In this document: one piece after another, positions 41,566 to 51,162 of the stretch
Layout of the letters: each line of letters begins with the position of its first letter
Numbering within the stretch: position 1 is the stretch's first letter
Source: an uncultured Clostridia bacterium
GTDB taxonomy: Bacteria; Bacillota; Clostridia; Oscillospirales; Acutalibacteraceae
Assembly (NCBI GenBank): GCA_937898625.1
Contig: CALEJF010000003.1
Span: forward strand, 75,267-139,266
Direction of reading: 5' to 3'
DNA: 64,000 nt
The notes under the pieces: generated by a model
Told to the model about the DNA's origin: nothing
What the model saw: the letters and a program-made list of their open reading frames with translations, nothing else
Databases searched by the model: none
Position numbers and translations under genes: made by a program

Positions 41566-43209
41566 ATGATGAGCATTAAAGAGATTTTTGAATATTGGTG
41601 TACCTTTGATGAGGATACAAAAAATGAGCTTTTAAGTCTTACTGATGAAAAAGAAATTGAAGATAGATTTTACAAGGATTTGGAATTCGGTACAGGCGGA
41701 CTTCGTGGCATTATGGGTGCAGGTCCTAACCGAATGAACAGATACACAATCGCAAAAGCAACAAAGGGTTATGCAGATTATCTCAAAAGCCGTTTCCAAG
41801 GTGACATAAGCGTTGCTATTGCTTACGATTCACGAAACAATTCACAGTGTTTTTCACAAGTTGCAGCAGGGGTGCTTTCTGCCAACGGAATCAAAGTTTA
41901 TATTTACGACACACTTATGCCAACACCCGTACTTTCATTTACAACAAAGTATTTAGGTTGTAATGGTGGTATTGTCCTTACTGCAAGTCATAACCCCAAG
42001 GAATATAACGGATACAAAATCTATGACGAAAAAGGCTGTCAGTTAGTGCCACAGTTTGCAAGCCAGGTCATTGAATTTGTAAATGCAGTTACAGATTTAA
42101 AATCAGTTGCAGTTGACGATTTTGACAAGGCAGTTAATGATGGAAAAATCGTAGTAATCGGTGACGATGTGCTTGATGAATTCATTAAAGAAGTTAAAAA
42201 ACAATCAATTTATGAAGAAAAATCAGACCTTAAAATCGTTTATACAGCACTCCACGGTTCAGGTAATATCCCCGTAAGAAAAGCGCTTGAGGGAATGAAT
42301 ATTTCAATAGTAAAATCACAAGAATTACCCGACGGTAATTTCAGTACAGTTCGTTCACCAAACCCTGAAGAAAAAGATGCTCTCACTATTGCAATAGCAC
42401 AGGCAAAGGAAGAAAATGCAGACTTTGTGTTGGGTACGGACCCTGACTGTGACCGTGTTGGTACTGCAGTCTTACATAATGGTGAATATGTACTTATGAC
42501 GGGTAATCAGATTGGTGCCTTGCTTGTTGAATTTGTGCTTTCAAACAGAAAAGACACTCTCAACGAAAAATCAACACTTGTAAAGACTATTGTTACAAGT
42601 GAACTTGGTGCAGATATCGCAAGAAGTTACGGACTTAATGTTGTTGATACTCTCACAGGTTTTAAGTACATCGGTGACCAGATTGGCAGATATGAAATCA
42701 ATGGCGACAGAGAATTTGTAATCGGTTACGAAGAGTCTTACGGTTATCTTGTAGGTACTCATGCAAGGGATAAGGACGCAGTTGTTTCTTCAATGCTTAT
42801 CTGTCAGATGGCAGCATATCACAAGAATAACGGCAGAACACTTGTTGATGCTCTCAATAATATTTATGATAAATATGGTTTCTATCTTGATGCACTTGAC
42901 ACATTCGTACTCAAAGGTAAAGATGGTGCAGAGAAAATCCAGAGCATTATGACAGATATGCGTGAGAATGGCTCATCACTCTTTGAAAACATCAAAAATG
43001 TACTTGACTACTCAAAGGGTATCGACGATTTGCCAAAGGAAAATGTGCTTAAATACACATTTATGGACGGCAGTTGGATTGCAGTAAGACCGTCAGGCAC
43101 AGAGCCAAAACTCAAGGTTTATTACTCAATGTGTGGCGAAACAAAGACAGTTGCAACAGAAAAATTGGAAAACATCCGTGCAATTTTAAAGAATGTAATT
43201 GAGGGATAA
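41566..43209 (+). CDS. pgcA: Phosphoglucomutase/phosphomannomutase
   Basis: Interconverts hexose 1- and 6-phosphates. The 547-residue protein has all four landmarks of the alpha-D-phosphohexomutase family: GTGGLRGIMGAGPNRMN, the phosphoserine loop TASHNPKEYNG, the metal loop GTDPDCDRVG and the sugar loop GYEESYGYL, with a phosphate-binding RPSGTEPKLKVYYS at the C-terminus. It connects glucose 1-phosphate from GlgP to glycolysis and UDP-glucose. Two adjacent ATGs (41566, 41569) follow AGGGAGCG; the first is used. A NifU-like gene begins 2 bases after its stop. Confidence 0.95.
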   Translation: MMSIKEIFEYWCTFDEDTKNELLSLTDEKEIEDRFYKDLEFGTGGLRGIMGAGPNRMNRYTIAKATKGYADYLKSRFQGDISVAIAYDSRNNSQCFSQVAAGVLSANGIKVYIYDTLMPTPVLSFTTKYLGCNGGIVLTASHNPKEYNGYKIYDEKGCQLVPQFASQVIEFVNAVTDLKSVAVDDFDKAVNDGKIVVIGDDVLDEFIKEVKKQSIYEEKSDLKIVYTALHGSGNIPVRKALEGMNISIVKSQELPDGNFSTVRSPNPEEKDALTIAIAQAKEENADFVLGTDPDCDRVGTAVLHNGEYVLMTGNQIGALLVEFVLSNRKDTLNEKSTLVKTIVTSELGADIARSYGLNVVDTLTGFKYIGDQIGRYEINGDREFVIGYEESYGYLVGTHARDKDAVVSSMLICQMAAYHKNNGRTLVDALNNIYDKYGFYLDALDTFVLKGKDGAEKIQSIMTDMRENGSSLFENIKNVLDYSKGIDDLPKENVLKYTFMDGSWIAVRPSGTEPKLKVYYSMCGETKTVATEKLENIRAILKNVIEG

Positions 43210-43211
43210 TT

Positions 43212-43448
43212 ATGAAAGATTACATAAACACAATAATCAAACCAAAACTTCAGGGTGATGGTGGAGAAATTGACTTTGTTTCTTATGAAAATGGTGAACT
43301 CACTGTGCTTTTGCAGGGTGAGTGTTCAAAATGTCTTATTGTTGACCGTTGCCTTCGTTGGATTGAAAGCGAAGTTATGCGAGATATGGGTGAAAGTGTA
43401 AAAGTAATTGCACAGAAGAAAAAACCATTTTTCTGGGACAAAGACTAA
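43212..43448 (+). CDS. NifU C-terminal-domain-like protein
   Basis: A 78-residue protein with the NifU C-terminal layout: IKPKLQGDGGEIDFVSYENG, then LTVLLQGECSKCLIVDRCLRWIE. The CxxC (ECSKC) matches the Cys pair by which such domains bind an iron-sulfur cluster; a third Cys follows in the helix. The central sequence is changed relative to the typical GaCsgCp pattern, so cluster binding is likely but not certain. It is 2 bases after pgcA and 15 before the GH38 gene, in one transcript, although neither neighbour uses iron-sulfur clusters. Confidence 0.8.
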   Translation: MKDYINTIIKPKLQGDGGEIDFVSYENGELTVLLQGECSKCLIVDRCLRWIESEVMRDMGESVKVIAQKKKPFFWDKD

Positions 43449-43463
43449 AGGGGGACGCTGAAA

Positions 43464-46400
43464 ATGGCACATATTAAAGTTGTTAGAAGAAGTATGCGTC
43501 CTGAGGAATGGACGGATTTACGCTTCGGTTGGCTTAAAAGATACATATATAAAGAAAAATACGAAATAGAAAACCTTATGGTTCGTGATGCTCGTCAGGT
43601 AGCAGAGATGCAGTACGAGTATTATCCCGAGGGTTGGCGAAACTTACGCAAAGGGGATATGCATTTCACTCCCGACGGAACTGCATTTTTTGAAGCAGAT
43701 GTAACTATACCCTCACATCTTCGTGGCAAAGAACTTTGGTTTTCGCTTAAAACTGCTGCCGAAATTATCGTTAAAGTAAACGGTAAATATGTTGGTGGTG
43801 TTGACCCTAACCGTGACAGGATTTTGCTTACCCCTTATCTTAATGGTGCAACGGAACTCCATTTTGAAATGGAGGGATATAACCGTTCAAAGCCTGATGA
43901 CGAGAGAAACCCCGAGTCACTTTCAGTCCGTGGTTGTCGTCAGATTTTTGAGGGTGCTTACCTTGCAACAATCAATCACACTGTTCTTGACTTGGTCTAT
44001 GACCTTGAACTTCTATTGGATATTGCAAAAAGTGAACTTTTCAATGAAGATTATCGCAGTTTCTTAAATCGTGAAATCAATAATGCACTTAATCTCATTG
44101 ACTTTGATGATGTAAGAAATGAAGATGTTGCAAGTGCGAAAAAATATGTTGATGATGTAATATATGCAAATGACGATTATAAGGGTAACGGTGATGTTGC
44201 ACTTGTTGCACATTCACACCTTGATATTGCATATTATTGGCGTAGAATTCACTCTGTACAGAAGAATCTGAGAACAATTCTTATTCAGTTGCGTCTTATG
44301 GACAGATATCCTGATTTTAAATATACTCATACACAAGCATACACTTATGAAATGCTTGAAAAGTATTATCCGGATGTGTTTGAGGAATTAAAAGAGAAGA
44401 TTGCAAATGGTCAGTTTGAGCCGGTGGGTGCTATGTATGTTGAGCCTGACTGCAATATCCCTTGTGCAGAGAGTTTAATCCGTCAGTTTATGTATGGTCA
44501 ACACTATTTCCGTGAAAAATTCGGGAAGACCGTTAAAAACTGTTGGTTACCCGATGTTTTTGGGAACTCATGGATTTTGCCACAGATTCTCAAAAAGAGT
44601 GGTGTTGACTATTTTGTATCAAACAAAATGTCAACTTGGAATGATACAAACCGTTTCCCGCATAATAACTTTATCTGGAAGGGTATTGACGGTAGTGAGG
44701 TTTATGCCTGTGTGCCACCAACCCACTTTATAACCTGGAATATGCCATCTCAAATTCAGGAAAACTGGGAAGCATATCAGGACAAAAACCAAGGCGGACA
44801 AACAATGTCTATGTTTGGTTATGGTGACGGTGGTAGTGGATGTACGGAAGAAATGATTGAGGTTATGCACCGTTTTAATAAACTCTCAATTATGCCAAAA
44901 ACTGAGCATGTCAGCGGTCAGGAATTCCTTGAAAAGAACCTTAAGGACAATAAAAATCTCTCTAAATGGGATGGCGAATTGTATCTTGAAATGCACCGTG
45001 GTACATTCACCACAAAGTCCAAGATGAAACGCTATAATCGTCAGCTTGAATATAAACTCCGTGAGGCAGAAATCGTTTCAACTCTCCGTCATTTAAAGGG
45101 TGCAGAATATCCACACGAGGAAATTCGTGATATTTATAAAAAGTTACTTATAAACCAATTCCACGATATTCTTCCAGGCAGCCATATTACACCTGTTTAT
45201 CGTGATGCTATGGCAGATTACCAAGAAATTGAGCAGAGGGTTAACAAGATTATCGGTACAGGTGAAGAATATTTCAATTCACTTAATTTCCCTCGTAAGC
45301 ACCTCACTTTCGTTGAAAATGAATTTGGTAACAGTACCCGTTATGGCAAAAAGGGTAATTGGGTAATTCCAAACCTTCCTGCTCTTTCATGTGGTGACAT
45401 TGAGTTTGAAGAAACTGACGAAGAATGGCTTTCTATCGGTGAAAAGGTTGTTACTCCATTCTATGAAATCGTGTTTAACACCGATGGCAGTATTGAAAGC
45501 CTTTACGACAGAGAATTACAGCGTGAATGGGTAAACGGCGAATTTAATAAACTCAAACTTTATAAGGATAACCCCGGTGTTTATGACGCTTGGGACATTC
45601 TTCCTAACTATAAAGACAGAGAAGTTGACATTCAGATTGTTTCACCACTTAAAACTGTGGAAAAGAATTCAGAGGTTGTGTCATTTGCTTGTACTCTTGG
45701 CACAGAAAAAAGCACTTGGAAACGAATTATCCGTGTTTTTCGTCAGTCCCGTGGCATTGAAGTTGAAAATATCGTTGATTGGAATGAAAAACACGTTCTT
45801 GCAAAGGCACAGTTTGATTGTAATGTGTTGACACGAAAGGCAGTTTGTGACACAAGTGCAGGTTTTGTTGAAAGAGAAACTCACAGAAACACAACTTGGC
45901 AACAGGCTCGTTTTGAGGTTTGTCACCATAAATGGGTTGATATGGCAGAAACCGATGGTGGTGTTGCTCTCATTAACGACTCAAAATATGGTGTCGGCTT
46001 ACTTGAGAATTCAATGAGTTTAAGCCTTCTTCGTGCAACAATTCGTCCCGATGTTACAAGTGACTTGGGACACCATGAATTTAGTTATATGATTTATCCG
46101 CACGGTGATGATTTTGTAAAAGCAGAAATTAACAATATTGCTTATGAGTATAATATTCCATTGGGTAAAGCAGACCTTACTTGTGAAAACTCATTCGGCG
46201 AACTCTATATGCAGACAATGAAGATGAGTGAGGACGGCAAGATGATAGTTATCCGTCTTTCCGAGCAAAATGGCAGACGAGGAAGGATTAAACTTGACGG
46301 CAAAGTTAAACTCCTTAATTTCCTTGAGGATGTTATTGAGGAAACTGAAACAATAGAATACAAACCGTTTGAAATTATCACAATTGGTATAGGAGTCTGA
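43464..46400 (+). CDS. Alpha-mannosidase-like glycoside hydrolase, family GH38
   Basis: A 978-residue retaining glycosidase of family GH38. The zinc-binding start AHSHLDIAYYW (His and Asp) lies near residue 250, the nucleophile segment NCWLPDVFGNSW near 360, and the C-terminal zinc histidine region NQFHDILPGSHI near 570, followed by beta-rich domains. There is no signal peptide, so it acts on imported mannosides, for example fragments of N-glycans or plant mannose oligosaccharides. It is preceded by a beta-domain of about 240 residues and uses an AAGGGGG ribosome site. A terminator follows at 46402. Confidence 0.92.
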   Translation: MAHIKVVRRSMRPEEWTDLRFGWLKRYIYKEKYEIENLMVRDARQVAEMQYEYYPEGWRNLRKGDMHFTPDGTAFFEADVTIPSHLRGKELWFSLKTAAEIIVKVNGKYVGGVDPNRDRILLTPYLNGATELHFEMEGYNRSKPDDERNPESLSVRGCRQIFEGAYLATINHTVLDLVYDLELLLDIAKSELFNEDYRSFLNREINNALNLIDFDDVRNEDVASAKKYVDDVIYANDDYKGNGDVALVAHSHLDIAYYWRRIHSVQKNLRTILIQLRLMDRYPDFKYTHTQAYTYEMLEKYYPDVFEELKEKIANGQFEPVGAMYVEPDCNIPCAESLIRQFMYGQHYFREKFGKTVKNCWLPDVFGNSWILPQILKKSGVDYFVSNKMSTWNDTNRFPHNNFIWKGIDGSEVYACVPPTHFITWNMPSQIQENWEAYQDKNQGGQTMSMFGYGDGGSGCTEEMIEVMHRFNKLSIMPKTEHVSGQEFLEKNLKDNKNLSKWDGELYLEMHRGTFTTKSKMKRYNRQLEYKLREAEIVSTLRHLKGAEYPHEEIRDIYKKLLINQFHDILPGSHITPVYRDAMADYQEIEQRVNKIIGTGEEYFNSLNFPRKHLTFVENEFGNSTRYGKKGNWVIPNLPALSCGDIEFEETDEEWLSIGEKVVTPFYEIVFNTDGSIESLYDRELQREWVNGEFNKLKLYKDNPGVYDAWDILPNYKDREVDIQIVSPLKTVEKNSEVVSFACTLGTEKSTWKRIIRVFRQSRGIEVENIVDWNEKHVLAKAQFDCNVLTRKAVCDTSAGFVERETHRNTTWQQARFEVCHHKWVDMAETDGGVALINDSKYGVGLLENSMSLSLLRATIRPDVTSDLGHHEFSYMIYPHGDDFVKAEINNIAYEYNIPLGKADLTCENSFGELYMQTMKMSEDGKMIVIRLSEQNGRRGRIKLDGKVKLLNFLEDVIEETETIEYKPFEIITIGIGV

Positions 46401-46401
46401 T

Positions 46402-46429
46402 AAAGGTGGGCTTGTCCCACCTTTATTCT
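46402..46429 (+). terminator. Terminator of the pgcA-NifU-GH38 transcript
   Basis: AAAGGTGGG (46402-46410) pairs with CCCACCTTT (46416-46424) around CTTGT, followed by ATTCTT. Confidence 0.7.
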
Positions 46430-46481
46430 TAACAAGTGTGAATAAGTTAAAGAAACCCCAAAAACATAGGGAGAAATTATT

Positions 46482-48434
46482 ATGAATAATCTTACAATTA
46501 AAGAAAATGAATTACTTTTAATGCGATATACTGAACTTATCCGTATTACTGCTTGTGGTAATAATGCAATTCGTTTTCAGTCCTTTCCCGATTGTCAGGT
46601 AATTGATGAAAATTATACTCTTATGCCACAAAAGGCAGATGCTGTAATCGAAGAATCTGACAATTTTGTTACCCTCACTTGCGGAAAACTCAAAGTGAAA
46701 ATTGAACCTAACGGGAAACTGACATTTTATGCAGATGACAAGAAAATTATAGAGGAAAAGCCTGAACTCACATTCGAGAGTAATTTCCGTCATTTTGATA
46801 ACAAGGGTAGTGGGCTTTGGACGGCTCGCGTTACATTTGAACCAAACAAAAACGAGCATTTTTTCGGACTGGGTCATAGTTGGGATAACGAATTTGACCT
46901 TAAAGGCTCATCAATCGACATCCGTAATGTGAATGCAAAATGCACAATTCCTTATGTTTATTCATCCTTGGGATATGGCTTTATCTGGAACAACCCGTCA
47001 ACGGGACTTTGCGAACTTTCAAACAACCGTACCCGCTGGAGTTGTGACTGCTGTAAGTTTATGGACTTTGTTGTTATGGCAGGAACACCTAAAGAGGTTT
47101 GTACAACCCTTGCAGATTTAACCGGTTATGCACCGAAAATGCCAGAGTGGGCGACGGGCTTCTGGCAGAGCCGACTTCGTTATGAAACTCAGGAAGAATT
47201 GCTTAGTGTTGCCCGTAAGTATAAGGAGTTAGGCATACCACTTTCTGCAATTATTGCCGACTATTTCCATTGGACAGAGCAAGGGGACTATAAATTTGAC
47301 CCCCAGTATTGGCAGGATGTTAAGGCTATGACGGACGAACTTCACCAAATGAACACAAAACTCATTGTGTCAATGTGGCCTACAATCAACGGTGGCAGTG
47401 AAAACTATCACTATATGCGAAGTAACAATATGCTTATGCGTACTGCCCGTGGGCCGGACAGGGTTTTTGATTTTTACGGTTGGCAGGGTGAAATTGATGT
47501 GACAAATCCTGCTACAAGGGAATATGTTTGGAGTAAATTAAAAGCAAACTACATTGATAATGGTGTTGATGCTCTTTGGTTTGATGAGGCAGAGCCTGAA
47601 ATTCATCCCGAGCATTTTGACAATCTAATTTGGTACAAGGGCAGAGCTGATATGGTGGCACTTCTGTATCCCTATTATTACTCAAAAATGGCTTATGATG
47701 GTTTCAAATCCATTGGGCGTGATGACATAATCACTCTCACTCGTTGTGCATATTTAGGTAGCCAGAAATTTGGTTCTCTTGTGTGGTCGGGTGACATCCG
47801 TTCAAGCTTTGAAAGCCTCAGCCATCAGGTTAAGGCAGGGCTTAATATGGCTATGTGCGGAATTCCTTGGTGGAATACGGACATTGGTGGTTTCTACGGT
47901 GCTGACATTACAAGCGACTATTTCAAGGAACTTATTGTCCGTTGGTTCCAGTTCGGACTTTTCAGCCCCGTTATGCGACTTCACGGCTCACGAAATCGTC
48001 ATTTTGAGCCGACTCCGGGACTTAAAGAGCCAAGTGGTGACCCCAATGAAATCTGGAGTTTTGGTGACGAAAATTTTGAAATCCTTAAAAACCTTATTTT
48101 CATTCGTGAAAAACTAAGACCTTATATTCAAAAACAGATGGATATTGCAAGTGAAAAGGGTTATCCCGTTATGCGACCAATGTTTTTTGAATTCCCTGAC
48201 GACGAGTTTTGTTATACCCTTGATAGTCAGTATATGTTTGGTGATGATATTATCTTCGCACCGATAGTTGAACAAGGACAAACAGTAAAAACTGTTTATA
48301 TCCCTGACGGCGAATGGGTGCTTACAAAAGATAAAAAAGTTTACACCAAGGGGATATATGGGATAACTGCAAATGTTGACGAGTTTATTGCACTTGTCAA
48401 ATCAGATTCGGATGTACTCAAATGCTTTGAATAA
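46482..48434 (+). CDS. Glycoside hydrolase family GH31 (alpha-glucosidase/alpha-xylosidase-like)
   Basis: A 650-residue GH31 enzyme. The barrel holds AIIADYFHW, the nucleophile region DALWFDEAEPE and the acid/base region VWSGDIRSSFESL, followed by GIPWWNTDIGGFYG, all GH31-typical. The WFDEAEP form of the nucleophile site is found in alpha-xylosidase-like and related subgroups rather than in maltase (WIDMNE), so xyloglucan-derived oligosaccharides are plausible substrates. No signal peptide. No obvious promoter lies in the gap after the GH38 terminator, though the 57 bases could hold one. The ribosome site is GGGAG. Confidence 0.9.
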   Translation: MNNLTIKENELLLMRYTELIRITACGNNAIRFQSFPDCQVIDENYTLMPQKADAVIEESDNFVTLTCGKLKVKIEPNGKLTFYADDKKIIEEKPELTFESNFRHFDNKGSGLWTARVTFEPNKNEHFFGLGHSWDNEFDLKGSSIDIRNVNAKCTIPYVYSSLGYGFIWNNPSTGLCELSNNRTRWSCDCCKFMDFVVMAGTPKEVCTTLADLTGYAPKMPEWATGFWQSRLRYETQEELLSVARKYKELGIPLSAIIADYFHWTEQGDYKFDPQYWQDVKAMTDELHQMNTKLIVSMWPTINGGSENYHYMRSNNMLMRTARGPDRVFDFYGWQGEIDVTNPATREYVWSKLKANYIDNGVDALWFDEAEPEIHPEHFDNLIWYKGRADMVALLYPYYYSKMAYDGFKSIGRDDIITLTRCAYLGSQKFGSLVWSGDIRSSFESLSHQVKAGLNMAMCGIPWWNTDIGGFYGADITSDYFKELIVRWFQFGLFSPVMRLHGSRNRHFEPTPGLKEPSGDPNEIWSFGDENFEILKNLIFIREKLRPYIQKQMDIASEKGYPVMRPMFFEFPDDEFCYTLDSQYMFGDDIIFAPIVEQGQTVKTVYIPDGEWVLTKDKKVYTKGIYGITANVDEFIALVKSDSDVLKCFE

Positions 48435-48458
48435 AAAACTTATTCTCTGTAAAGTTTC

Positions 48459-48487
48459 TTGCTCTTTTTCTTTTGTTGTGCTATACT
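48459..48487 (+). promoter_or_regulatory. Promoter of the GH28 gene
   Basis: TTGCTC (48459-48464), a 17-base spacer and TATACT (48482-48487) lie 31 bases before the ATG at 48518. Confidence 0.5.
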
Positions 48488-48517
48488 TTTTGCAGATATT
48501 AAGTGGAGGTCCACATT

Positions 48518-49858
48518 ATGATTTATTTTTATCCTGAAGATTTTGGTGCACTTGGTAACGGTGTGAATAATGACTGTAAAGCAATCCAATCGGCCATTGA
48601 CAAGGCAGAGGAAAACGGTGGCGGTACAGTTGTACTTACAAGCGGAAAAACATATTACTCTGACTCAATTCGAATGAAGAAGAATGTTGAGTTGCATCTT
48701 CAAAAAGGCTCTCGCCTTAAGGCAACTGATAATATTGAGGGCTATATTCGTCCTTGCAATATGATTAACGACCCTAAAACCGCACTCATCGGCAACCCTG
48801 TTACGGGCAAACCGTCTTTCGTTTTCATTTATGGCTACGAGGCTGATGGTTGTACAATTTCAGGTGAGGGTACAATTGATGCTAACGGCCACGCATTTGT
48901 TGAGCGAAAGGATAAATATTATGTAACGGGTAATTTTTATCCGCGTCCAACAGTTATCTATATTGAAAAGAGTAATAATATTACATTTAAGGATGTAACC
49001 ATCGTTGATGCACCATTCTGGACCTTGCATCCTGCAGGTTGCGACGATGTGCTTATTTCACAAATCAGAATTCTCAATGATTTGGATGTTGCAAATTCCG
49101 ACGGTATTGACCCTGACCATTGTACAAATGTAAGAATTTTAGGTTGTCACATTGAATGTGCTGACGATTGTATCTGCCTCAAAACATCAAAGGGTAATGC
49201 GGAATACGGTCCATGCGAGAATATTGTTATTGCAAACTGCACTCTCATTTCAACATCTGCTGCCATTAAAATCGGTACAGAGGGTGTTGGGGATTTCCGT
49301 AACGTAATTGTTGATAATTGTATCATTTCAAAGAGTAACCGTGGTCTTTCAATTCAAATTCGTGACGGTGGAAATGTTGAAAATGTTACATATTCAAACT
49401 GCATTATCGAAACTCGTCGTTTCTGTCCTGATTGGTGGGGTACTGCTGAGCCTATTGTTATTACAACATTCAATCGTGATGAAAATACAAAATCGGGTAA
49501 AATCAAGAATGTCCGTTTCCATAATATCACTTGTAAGGGTGAAAATGGCGTGCTTATTCACGGCACAGAGGAAAATATGATTGAAGATGTAACCTTTGAA
49601 AATGTAAGCGTTACAATGACAAAAACATCAAAATGGGACTGTGGACTTTATGATTTAAGACCTTGTTTACAGTATGGTGTTGAAAAGTACAAAAACAGCG
49701 GTTTCTTTATCAGAAATGCAAAGAATGTGATTATTGAAAAATCATCAGTTCAATGGGGAAATCTTTGCGACGACTATAACAAAGCAATCGATGCGGAAAA
49801 TGCACCAAATCTCGAACTCATAAGATTTACAGGTGCAGATGCAAAACAGGAGATGTAA
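48518..49858 (+). CDS. Polygalacturonase-like glycoside hydrolase, family GH28
   Basis: A 446-residue right-handed beta-helix protein of the GH28 type. The N-terminus has the pectin-lyase-like DFGALGNGVNNDCKAIQSAI. The catalytic strand shows NSDGIDPDHC and CADDCICLKT, giving the expected Asp residues. The usual Gly-His-Gly before SIGS is replaced (STSAAIKIGTEG), so the catalytic His is missing and the exact substrate is uncertain; similar changes occur in exo-acting or rhamnogalacturonan-related members. No signal peptide, so it acts on imported oligogalacturonides, in line with the uronate operon at 59993. The start 48518 follows GGAGG; an earlier GTG lies within that site. Confidence 0.85.
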   Translation: MIYFYPEDFGALGNGVNNDCKAIQSAIDKAEENGGGTVVLTSGKTYYSDSIRMKKNVELHLQKGSRLKATDNIEGYIRPCNMINDPKTALIGNPVTGKPSFVFIYGYEADGCTISGEGTIDANGHAFVERKDKYYVTGNFYPRPTVIYIEKSNNITFKDVTIVDAPFWTLHPAGCDDVLISQIRILNDLDVANSDGIDPDHCTNVRILGCHIECADDCICLKTSKGNAEYGPCENIVIANCTLISTSAAIKIGTEGVGDFRNVIVDNCIISKSNRGLSIQIRDGGNVENVTYSNCIIETRRFCPDWWGTAEPIVITTFNRDENTKSGKIKNVRFHNITCKGENGVLIHGTEENMIEDVTFENVSVTMTKTSKWDCGLYDLRPCLQYGVEKYKNSGFFIRNAKNVIIEKSSVQWGNLCDDYNKAIDAENAPNLELIRFTGADAKQEM

Positions 49859-49862
49859 AATT

Positions 49863-50558
49863 ATGAAAAAATGTTTATGTATTTTTATATCCGTATATCT
49901 TATTCTTTTAACTTTTTCTTCTTGCGAAAAACAATTGCAGAATGACGAAAAAGAAAATACATTGCAATACGAAGAGCAGGATACATCAAGGTCCACAACA
50001 GAGAAAACACCTGTAACATCTGATGATGAAAACAACGAAAGTGAGAAAGATGTTGTAGAATCTAACTTACTACCGTTATCTCAGAAAAAGATGGAGTTTA
50101 TGTTTCTCAGTGGAGCAGGAGGATGGCGGACATCCATAACATTAAATGTGGATGGGTCATTTATAGGAGAATACTCTGATTCTGAAATGGGTAGTAACAC
50201 CGAGGCATATCCTAATGGCAGTGTGTACATTTCGACTTTTTCAGGAGATTTTGTGAATATTGAAAAAATAAACGACCATTCCTACAGAATGAAAATAAGC
50301 AAGCTTGTAGTTGAAAAAACCATAGGTGAAGAGTGGATTGAAGATGGAATTAGATATATTGCAAGTGAGCCATATGGCTTAGAACAGGGAAAGGATTTTA
50401 TCCTTTATCTTCCTGACACACCAATTGATATGGTGCCAGAGGAATTCCTGACATGGTGGCCGTACCGCTATGAACAGAAAGATAGCCCAAGAGAAACCCT
50501 CGATTGCTACGGAATTTTAAATGTCACCACAGGGTATGGTTTTTTTAACGCAGTATAA
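49863..50558 (+). CDS. Lipoprotein of unknown function
   Basis: A 231-residue lipoprotein: signal segment CLCIFISVYLILLTFSSC with lipobox FSSC at about residues 17-20, an acidic, Thr-rich linker (to about residue 75), and a C-terminal beta-rich domain with MEFMFLSGAGGWRTSITL and YPNGSVYISTFSGDF. I do not recognise the domain. The start at 49863 has AGGAG upstream; an earlier in-frame ATG lies within the GH28 gene. It is 4 bases after GH28 and likely co-transcribed with it. It ends at a terminator facing spoVAC. Confidence 0.7.
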   Translation: MKKCLCIFISVYLILLTFSSCEKQLQNDEKENTLQYEEQDTSRSTTEKTPVTSDDENNESEKDVVESNLLPLSQKKMEFMFLSGAGGWRTSITLNVDGSFIGEYSDSEMGSNTEAYPNGSVYISTFSGDFVNIEKINDHSYRMKISKLVVEKTIGEEWIEDGIRYIASEPYGLEQGKDFILYLPDTPIDMVPEEFLTWWPYRYEQKDSPRETLDCYGILNVTTGYGFFNAV

Positions 50559-50562
50559 AATC

Positions 50563-50595
50563 AAAGGCTTGACCAATTTGGCCAAGCCTTTTTAA
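50563..50595. terminator. Terminator between the lipoprotein gene and spoVAC
   Basis: AAAGGCTTG (50563-50571) pairs with CAAGCCTTT (50583-50591), and an inner CCA pairs with TGG; T's follow. Confidence 0.75.
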
Positions 50596-51035
50596 TATAG
50601 TTTGAATATATAACAAATTACTCCATAAATCACAGCAGAAAAAATACCGTAGGCAATTACAGGTCCTGCGATTTTAAAGATGTTTGCACCAGTACCCATA
50701 ATAATTCCCTCGGACTTAAATTCAAGGGCAGGGGAAACGACGGAGTTTGCAAATCCTGTAATAGGTACTATTGTACCTGCTCCTGCATGCTTTGCGATTT
50801 TATCGAAAACACCGATTCCCGTAAGGATTGCTGCAATTACAATCAATGTTGACGGAGTTAATGCTTTAACGGCTTCTTTAGAAAGACCTAATCTTTCATA
50901 TCCCCAATTCAAAAACTCACCAAAGGTGCAGATTAACCCACCGATGAGAAAGGCTTTAATGCAGTTTAAGATTTTAGGTGATGGTGGAGATGCTTTTTCT
51001 GCCATTTTATTATATTCGTTGTTTGTTGTTGACAT
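50592..51035 (-). CDS. spoVAC: Stage V sporulation protein AC
   Basis: A 147-residue membrane protein with the SpoVAC pattern: AFLIGGLICTFGEFLNWGYERLG near residue 28, TPSTLIVIAAILTGIGVFDKI, the loop HAGAGTIVPITGFANSVVSPALEFKSEG and a final helix pair. SpoVAC is a mechanosensitive channel component needed for dipicolinate uptake during spore formation and release at germination. In most Clostridia it lies in a spoVAC-D-E operon; here it stands alone, and spoVAD and spoVAE are not within the window. SpoVAE is similar but shorter, so AC is favoured. Confidence 0.85.
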   Translation of the reverse strand: MSTTNNEYNKMAEKASPPSPKILNCIKAFLIGGLICTFGEFLNWGYERLGLSKEAVKALTPSTLIVIAAILTGIGVFDKIAKHAGAGTIVPITGFANSVVSPALEFKSEGIIMGTGANIFKIAGPVIAYGIFSAVIYGVICYIFKLY

Positions 51036-51102
51036 TTAATCACGTCCTTTGTTTTATTATTTCACCACGACGAAATAATATTATTAAAATATGTTGGAAT
51101 AA

Positions 51103-51130
51103 TTGAATTTTTTTTAAATTATGGTATAAT
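51103..51130 (+). promoter_or_regulatory. Promoter of the 51163 operon
   Basis: TTGAAT (51103-51108), a 16-base spacer and a perfect TATAAT (51125-51130) lie 32 bases upstream of the GTG start. Confidence 0.55.
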
Positions 51131-51162
51131 CAAAAATGATACATATTTCAGGAGAATTTTGA

